NCBI GenBank assembly: GCA_013368315.1
Contig: JAACJM010000021.1
Location: 310,001 to 374,000 of the forward strand
Direction: 5' to 3'
Origin: Tetrapyrgos nigripes
Lineage: Eukaryota; Basidiomycota; Agaricomycetes; Agaricales; Campanellaceae
DNA: 64,000 nucleotides
Part shown: positions 58,320 to 64,000 of the stretch, piece after piece
Layout of the letters: each line of letters starts with the position of its first letter
How positions within the stretch are numbered: the first letter of the stretch is position 1
Translations under genes and position numbers: made by a program
The notes under the pieces: model-generated
What the model was told of the DNA's origin: nothing
Seen by the model: the letters and a program-made list of their open reading frames with translations, nothing else
Database searches by the model: none

Positions 58320-59156
58320 ATGGCTAGAGACGAACATAAATACTACAAGCTTTTGGGGGAGGAAAACTTTGCGGTCTGGGTTTTGCGCACTACTGTCGCT
58401 GCGCGTGGGAAGGGTTTATTGGACTTATTGACTGGAGTGGATGTGGAGCCGACGACTGGGAGGAATGGCAAGCTGTGGAAGACTTGGAATGGCCGTCGGA
58501 ATGGTGCTGTCGACTTTATCTTGACTCGACTTGACGATTCTGTGCTTGGTCATGCGAACGAGTACCAGGAGGATCCTGCGGGCCTATGGCGTCATCTTCA
58601 TGCTGTTTTTGGCGACTTGGGGGTTGGTGGGGGTGTACGGGCTTGGCGGCGTTTTGCTGCTGTCAGGTTTACTGGATGGGATGTTCAGATGTCGACTGTG
58701 ACTGGGAAGATATGTGGGATTACCGATGAATTGGAACGTGTTCACGATGACCGACCTTCTGACAACCAGATTATTGCAACGATGCTCAGTGCGTGTGCTG
58801 CGTTTTCCAAATTCCGTCCGATTATTGCGTCACTCGAATCCTCGAAGGAGTCGTTGAAGGTGGATGATGTGGAACTTCAGTTGATTCGGGCTGCGAAGGA
58901 TTTCACAGAGGAGCGGGGTCGGTTGAATGGGGGAGCTATCATCCCTGGTGATCAGACGCAGGCTCTGGCCACGACCATGGGGGCGAGGCCAATCTGCACT
59001 AATCCGAAATGTGGGCGAGTGGGACACACTATTGAAAACTGTTTTCATGAGGGGGGAGGGAAGGAGGGTCAGTTCCCTGATTGGTACTTCAAGAATCCCG
59101 GGAAGGAGGAAACTGGTGCTGCGGTGAATAATGCAATGGCAACTTTTGCGCTGTGA
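58320..59156 (+). CDS. gag: Gag polyprotein of the gag-only element (278 aa)
   Basis: Forms the virus-like particle that packages element RNA. One uninterrupted frame from ATG 58320 to TGA 59154-59156. The N-terminal half is the copia-type Gag fold: KLLGEENFAVWVLRTTVAAR near residues 10-29, then DPAGLWRHLHAVFGDL (about 85-100). The middle holds ITDELERVHDDRPSDNQIIA and a short helix-rich part. The C-terminal zinc knuckle uses Cys226, Cys231, His236 and Cys241, i.e. C-x4-C-x4-H-x4-C, longer in the first loop than the classic C-x2-C-x4-H-x4-C. It is followed by GGGKEGQFPDWYFKNPG, a tail often seen after this knuckle in agaricomycete copia Gag. The frame stops well before LTR2 with no protease sequence, so gag was not fused to pol. 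Base use is CpG-rich, unlike the decayed copia to the right. Confidence 0.85.
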   Translation: MARDEHKYYKLLGEENFAVWVLRTTVAARGKGLLDLLTGVDVEPTTGRNGKLWKTWNGRRNGAVDFILTRLDDSVLGHANEYQEDPAGLWRHLHAVFGDLGVGGGVRAWRRFAAVRFTGWDVQMSTVTGKICGITDELERVHDDRPSDNQIIATMLSACAAFSKFRPIIASLESSKESLKVDDVELQLIRAAKDFTEERGRLNGGAIIPGDQTQALATTMGARPICTNPKCGRVGHTIENCFHEGGGKEGQFPDWYFKNPGKEETGAAVNNAMATFAL

Positions 59157-59230
59157 TCATCTATTTTGTGTGGGGGAGTTTTATTTTCTGTTGTTCTTTT
59201 CTTTTCCTTATGGCTCTGTCGTCCTCGTCC

Positions 59231-59239
59231 GTGGGGGAG
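59231..59239 (+). promoter_or_regulatory. Polypurine tract (GTGGGGGAG)
   Basis: Purine-rich GTGGGGGAG ends directly at the first base of LTR2, where plus-strand DNA synthesis is primed. A similar TGTGGGGGAG occurs at about 59168, possibly a second tract. Confidence 0.7.
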
Positions 59240-59392
59240 TGTTGAGAGTGTTGACACACGTGCGTCCTCGGACTCATAGATACCTGGCGACATCCATTTT
59301 TCCTATCTCTAATTTGATTTACAGTATAGTATATATAGCGTATTTTACCCAGAATAGATTAGACTTTTCTACCTGAACTAGACCTTCTAACA
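59240..59392 (+). repeat. LTR2 (153 bp) of the gag-only element
   Basis: Same length and ends as LTR1, 151 of 153 bases identical, followed directly by the ATGGT target duplication. Confidence 0.95.
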
Positions 59393-59397
59393 ATGGT

Positions 59398-60789
59398 GAA
59401 ATAGGGATAGCCCCTATTTGCGAGCAAAGGCAGACACGCACGCAACACAAAACCTTGGCCGAAGGCTGATTGGAAAGGCTATAGCGGTATCGGACATTCG
59501 GAACTAAACTCGCTAGGGTCTAGATCTATGAGATCGGTGGATTCCGAAGGTACCGAGAGTATTGGAGGAATATTATGGGATCCTACAGAGCATCTGTGGA
59601 TGGAAGTAGGACAATATGTATATGTACGGAATACTAGAGATGTCAGGAATCTAACGATGAAGAAGGGACACCTAGCTGGACACTCTATAAAGAGATATAG
59701 AGGATAGAGGCGCTAGAGCACAGCAGATCCAAAAGATCGGAGTACGACCCGAATGGGTAACAGTATTTCCGGATTGGGACTATACCCTCGGCAAATGCTA
59801 GAGAAAGCGTTGAAGAGTGTAGGACAACGCTAGGAAGAAAGAATAAAGTGCTACATAGAGCTGGACTCTAGTAGAAGACAAGTATGGTACTTAACTAGTC
59901 AGGGGAGGCCTGACGCTAGATGAGTAAGACTGTACGATGGACATAACAACGGCATAAAGAAACTACGGCTACACGCATATGTTCCTAGCGAAAGGGTGCG
60001 CTAGTGGATACTGTAGTCATAGATGGAGCTTGGTGCGTCAGCAATACTGGCTGCGCTAACCAGAGTGGTACTCAGAATAACGAGACAGATTAAGCAAGAG
60101 GGACTAAAGAAATCCCTAACCAAAAATTTAGATAATAAACGGACAGTTGATAGATACCCAATATAGCAGGACTTTACTTATGAGGAAAGTAGGCAGACCT
60201 CGTTAGCGATTTTATTGTGCATTTGTGATTTTCTTTGCGTACCTTTTTGCGGACATTCAAATTAAATCAGTAACTGTATAGTTGTAGCTACCGGTAGTAT
60301 AAAAGGACCAGGTATTACTAGTAGCTACCCAAGCCACGTACTGTAGAGTACCGGATTTCGCTAGTAATTAGTGGAAACGTGAAACACTGGACTAAAGCTT
60401 CTATCATTTACCTTGCACTCCAAAAGAGTATAAATTGTGTGTTGGTTATAACAAGTGTCTATAAAATTTAACAAGTGTGGTTATAAAATTGTGAACTTAT
60501 TGTGTTTGACCTTTTGGTCTTTGTGTGTGTGTTTGTGATTTCGAACTAAGGCATTTGTGGCCTTCCAACTGTGTTAGATCTTTAGGACTTGTTAGTCCAT
60601 TTGGTGTTATATTTGTGTCTTCGCGCGCTAGCGCAAAAGTGTTATCAAAACCCTACAAAAAGTACTTATAGTACAAGATTGGTTGAGACTTTGAGTACTC
60701 TGACTACTCGGAACACTCGTCTTTCAATATTGTATAAAGGTTTTTGTGTGTTTAGTACATAAGTACATATTTACCAAATACTTCCTATG
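59398..60789. other. Older LTR-element-like sequence hosting the gag-only element
   Basis: No gene frame is open. The sequence is tandem-free, AT-rich and purine-biased up to about 60180. A short reading MEVGQYVYVRNTRDVRNLTM near 59601 is vaguely like the end of an integrase, but stops surround it. A TATAAAAGG box sits at 60298-60306 in a T-rich context, as in an LTR promoter, and 60440-60660 is rich in TTTGTG words. Probably a degenerate LTR element into which the gag-only element jumped. The type cannot be assigned. Confidence 0.35.
60298..60306 (+). promoter_or_regulatory. TATA box in LTR-like sequence
   Basis: TATAAAAGG preceded by a T-rich stretch and without a downstream gene; likely the promoter of a decayed LTR. 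Confidence 0.35.
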
Positions 60790-60919
60790 ACTTTGACATG
60801 TGAAAAGGACTAGAACATTACTACTGACACAAATGGGGGGGCATCATTCAACATCAGACTGACTTCCATTCCCAGTCCTACATTATACATAACCCCAAAG
60901 CATTAAAATATAATCCAAA
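60790..60919. repeat. Duplicated flank, copy 2
   Basis: Diverged copy of 53569-53711, with shared words such as GACTTCCATTCCCAGTCCTA-like text and CCCAAAGCA. In the parent unit this block follows the gene end; here it follows the broken copy after the inserted elements, closing the duplication unit. Confidence 0.7.
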
Positions 60920-61049
60920 TCCAGACCCAACTCTATGAAGTGGTTGTGGGCCAGTGCTGAAGTGTGGCAAATACGAGGCCATCACAGTCCAAGCTTTTAA
61001 TGTACACATTGATTTATTGGACTTCTTTGTACTTTGCATGTTCCCAGCT

Positions 61050-61418
61050 TGTTAGAAAAGAGTACTGGTAAGTAAAGGTACTCAGGTTCACACAAAGATG
61101 TAGTGGGAACAGCTGTATTAGCTAGACTACAGTACCTGTTAGAAAAGAGTACTGGTAAGTAAAGGTACTGTAGTAAATATAAGATGGTTAGTTATGATTA
61201 AATGACTGAGTATAGGTATAAGGACACCTCAGGTTCACACAATGTAGTGGGAACAACTGGAGTGTGTTGGGCAGTGTTGTACAGTATATGTGAAGTATTG
61301 TACATACAGATCAGATACATAGTCAAACAGATGGATCATAAATATGGAGTAAGGTGGCTAGGAGAATAATAGAAATGGAAATTACTTATTATAGATGTAG
61401 GGACTTGTTTCTTCAACA
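61050..61418 (-). repeat. 3' LTR of a minus-strand copia element
   Basis: On the minus strand the LTR begins TGTTGAAGAAACAAG right after a GGGGGAG purine tract (61419-61425 on the plus strand as CTCCCCC) and ends CTTTTCTAACA. Its inner part holds a 33-bp direct repeat (61050-61082 and 61137-61169), and the word CAGGTTCACACAA also occurs twice. The lower border could instead be 61137 if the repeat is internal to the flank. The 5' LTR is outside the window. Confidence 0.6.
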
Positions 61419-64000
61419 CTCCCCCTGAGTGCCTATGTCTTACCCTACTGTGGTCGTGGTTTGTTTCTTCAGCACTTCCAAATGCCTACGTTTCAACCCA
61501 CAGTCAATCCCAATCTCTCTACAAACTTCTCCAATGCTGGTTGAGATAATGATTTCATCATAAGATCTGCAATGTTGTCCTTGGTAGGGACATAACAAAA
61601 CTCCAACTCTCTGGCCCTGACTGCATCTTGAATCCGTGCCCACGAAGTATCAAAATGCTTGGTGCATCTGTGTTTCATAGTGCCTCTGTCAACAAGATGG
61701 AACTAGTGAAAGGGTATGTCTTTTACATCTCAACTCCCTTGAGATATTTTGCCATCCATTCTGCTTGCTTTCCTGCATTCACCATTAACAAATATTCTGC
61801 CTCTGTTGTAGATAATGTGACCACCTGTTGTGTCAATGATGCCCATGATACTGCTCCCCCTGTGACCATGAATACATATCCCATTGTTGACTTCCGAGTT
61901 GCAAGCCCATTCTCCTCTTTCACATCTGCATATGGTGTGTCTGTGTAACCAACTGGTTTGAGCTTGTCCTCTGATTCCCCCTGATGACAGCAGTAGGTTA
62001 GTTGATAATTGGCTGTGGTTTTGAGATATGCAAGTAGATGCATCCCTGCTGCCCAATGGACTGGTCTTGGGTCACTCGCATATTGTTGAAGTAGCAATAT
62101 TGAGAAGGAGATGTCAGGTTGTGTACCTTGGCTGACGTGGTTTAGAGCTCCAATAAGACCATGAAGAGTTTATTGTTTACTGGGATAGGATCTGGTTGGC
62201 TATTGACAAACTCGATTCTGGGGGAAAGAGGAGTGTATAGGGAACAGTATGGGTATCCTGCAGGTTAATTTTTCTGACCTGTCCCCATACCTGCAAAGAC
62301 TCATACCCATCCAGACGGGTTGAGGGTTTGCACGGGACAGACAGATCATAGGCTTGACCCATGGGATAGTATGCCTAGGTAGAGTGAAAGAGGGTTTAAA
62401 GAATGAAATATTGATACTCTCACCTTGTAAGTGTTTTTTATTTGAGAATAAAACAAATAATGATCAGAAGATGTCTGCAGAACTTGATATTTCCAGTGGA
62501 TGTGGAGTTTTTTTACCCCCTCAGTGGATTTAGAGATGCCAACCTGTACCCATACCTGCCAACCCTATACCCCTAGGAGTGTATTTGAGTGCACAGTCTT
62601 GCATTCTGAAATGTTCCAGGGTCTTCTTGATAAGGGGTTGTTGATGTATGGATATGGCTCCCAATTCCTTGTCCTTTCTAACTGTCATCCCCCATAGTCC
62701 CTAAACTCAAATCCCTCTGCAATCTCCTTCCTTGCTTTCTCTCTGTCTTCTTTAGTTGATGAAACCCTGGTAAATGTTGTTGGTGTAGGTCATAGTGAGT
62801 GTATCCAGTCTTGGTCTGGCAATATTGTACACATGGGTCTGCTGGGTTTGTTTTATACCCAAGCTTGCAGTAGTATTTGTCAAGCATGTGATACCAATTA
62901 TTACCTGTGTCCATAGTCCCATATATGTTAATATTCATCAATAATATTGTCTCCTCTCCATCTCACAAGCTGTACTGGCTTTCAAGGTAATTCACTCCCT
63001 GTGGCTTCACATTGAGATACACTCCTATGAAGTTGCCTGACCACAAGTTGAGCCCCTCGTATGCAGCAATGGCAATAGCAAACCATTCTGATTCATAGCA
63101 CATGACAATAGACCAGGTATCATCATAGTGTATCCCCTTCACCTGGTTGTATCCCCTAACCACCAATCTAGCATGTTTCTCTGTGATCTTCCCTTCGCTG
63201 TTGTACCATAATGTGTATACCCATCACATGGTGATAGTTTTCACATCTTTTGGTTGAGGGACAGGGGTGAAAGTCTTGCAAGAGTCTAATTTCGCCAGCT
63301 CCTTCTCCATCAGGGTTACCCATAGGTCTGGTCAGGTCATGGCTTCAGTATACGATGTTGGAACCCATGTGTTGTCAGGTTCAATCACTGATACTTCAGT
63401 ATTATTTGCAGCTGGTGTATCCTCATTGAACTTGGGTAGTAACTCGTGTTCCTTGTCATTTGCCCATTGTTCTCCCTCTTCGTTTGCTTCTCTTTCCCTC
63501 TTCTCATATCTCTTGGATTGAATGAGTTGTGACATGAGATACCATGCATGGGACAAGGATTGGGTTGGTTATGTTCCCCATATCTCTTCCTGGGTACAAT
63601 GGGTATGTTTTGGTTTGGGAGCATTTGGAGTTGTTTCTTGGCTTGGGGATTGCAAGTTTAACACAACTTGATTGAGGTCTCAGTTATAATCAGCTGCAGT
63701 CTGATCAGGTTTTGAGTTGACATCATGGTCCTCAAGGGTTTTCAGGGTTAGAAACTCTAAGTCCTCATTCTCTCCCTTGACCTCAGAAACCCAGTGTCCC
63801 TTTGACTTCTCCCATACCACATCACTCATGTGGTACACCACATTTGAATCCCACTCTTTGACCACATGGACCTTTCTGCCTGCATACCCCACCATTTGCG
63901 CCTTGAAGCCTCTTGCATTCAACTTCTTTCTTCCACTCTTCTCTGAGATATGGACAAAACCAATGGATCTGAATGGGACAAGGTGCAAGATGTTTTGATG
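61419..64000 (-). pseudogene. Decayed Ty1/copia polyprotein (window edge)
   Basis: Minus-strand pieces appear in element order from high to low coordinates. A post-integrase region at 63680-63988 reads HLVPFRSIGFVHISEKSGRK. Reverse transcriptase pieces at 62963-63166 (VKGIHYDDTW, YLNVKPQGVNYLE) and 62678-62941 (YGTMDTGNNWYHMLDKYYCK) follow. RNase H lies at 61723-62097 (STMGYVFMVTGGAVSWASLT, LSTTEAEYL) and its end at 61440-61678 (FCYVPTKDNIADLMMKSLSQ). Frames change several times and stops intervene. The catalytic Asp-Asp of the YxDD box appears as Asn-Asn (codons at 62776-62781). The element is dead, is very poor in CpG, and continues past the right edge. Confidence 0.85.

Larger units (their letters stand above)
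57956..59397 (+). mobile_element. Complete gag-only LTR retrotransposon (TR-GAG-like)
   Basis: The element spans 57961-59392 (1432 bp) and is flanked by exact 5-bp ATGGT target duplications (57956-57960 and 59393-59397). Two direct LTRs of 153 bp each, with TG...CA ends, differ at only 2 positions. A primer-binding site follows LTR1 directly and a purine tract precedes LTR2. The only gene inside is gag; there is no protease, integrase, reverse transcriptase or RNase H. The layout matches non-autonomous TR-GAG elements known from plants. Near-identical LTRs and an open gag point to recent movement, with pol supplied in trans by a related copia element elsewhere. Confidence 0.92.

Overview
The window is nuclear DNA of a filamentous basidiomycete, most likely a mushroom-forming Agaricomycete. 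Genes are broken by many short introns (about 45-70 nt, GT...AG) and lie on both strands. Several families are typical of that group: Zn(II)2Cys6 regulators, a 7-TM family with a PLAFLPPDVA-type N-terminus, DUF3712/Tag1-like vacuolar proteins, and a LINE with an agaricomycete-style C-terminus. No RNA gene, CRISPR array or bacterial feature was seen. All gene models are manual splicing from sequence alone; exon borders are firm only where stated.

Left part (1-20.6 kb): a Zn2Cys6 transcription factor (1240-4067), a small Pro/Gln-rich protein (5650-6078), an OPT oligopeptide transporter (6866-10970), ornithine aminotransferase (11370-13637), a gene-poor stretch with two decayed inverted-repeat elements nearby, a 66-residue protein that is almost only a Zn2Cys6 domain (17404-17768), and an ALKBH6-type 2-oxoglutarate/Fe(II) dioxygenase (18466-19720, nine exons, perfectly in frame).

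Middle part (20.6-43.8 kb): CHO2 phosphatidylethanolamine N-methyltransferase (minus strand), a siderophore-iron MFS transporter with a near-palindromic iron-GATA site about 190 bp upstream, a very Cys-rich small protein, a frameshifted isoprenylcysteine methyltransferase pseudogene with a 5'-truncated LINE at its 3' end (poly-A tract and an exact 16-bp target-site duplication), an Old Yellow Enzyme, a 23-bp minisatellite, a 7-TM protein, and a 682-residue intrinsically disordered K/E/R protein. About 3.7 kb of gene-poor sequence follows.

Right part (43.8-64 kb): a 9-kb gene for a giant DUF3712 (Tag1-like) membrane protein, followed by a partial tandem duplicate of its 3' half. That duplicate is a pseudogene: it carries two hAT-like MITEs in introns, has frameshifts, and its 3' end is replaced by LTR-element sequence. 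Inside that sequence sits a compact, apparently young LTR element (57961-59392) with only a gag gene, 153-bp LTRs (151/153 identical), an exact 5-bp target duplication, a copia-type half-tRNA primer site and a polypurine tract. The window ends in a decayed, strongly CpG-depleted Ty1/copia element on the minus strand.

Themes: nutrient uptake (peptides, siderophore iron), nitrogen and phospholipid metabolism on the left and middle; on the right, gene duplication followed by layered transposon invasion, with old CpG-depleted copies beside a CpG-rich recent one.
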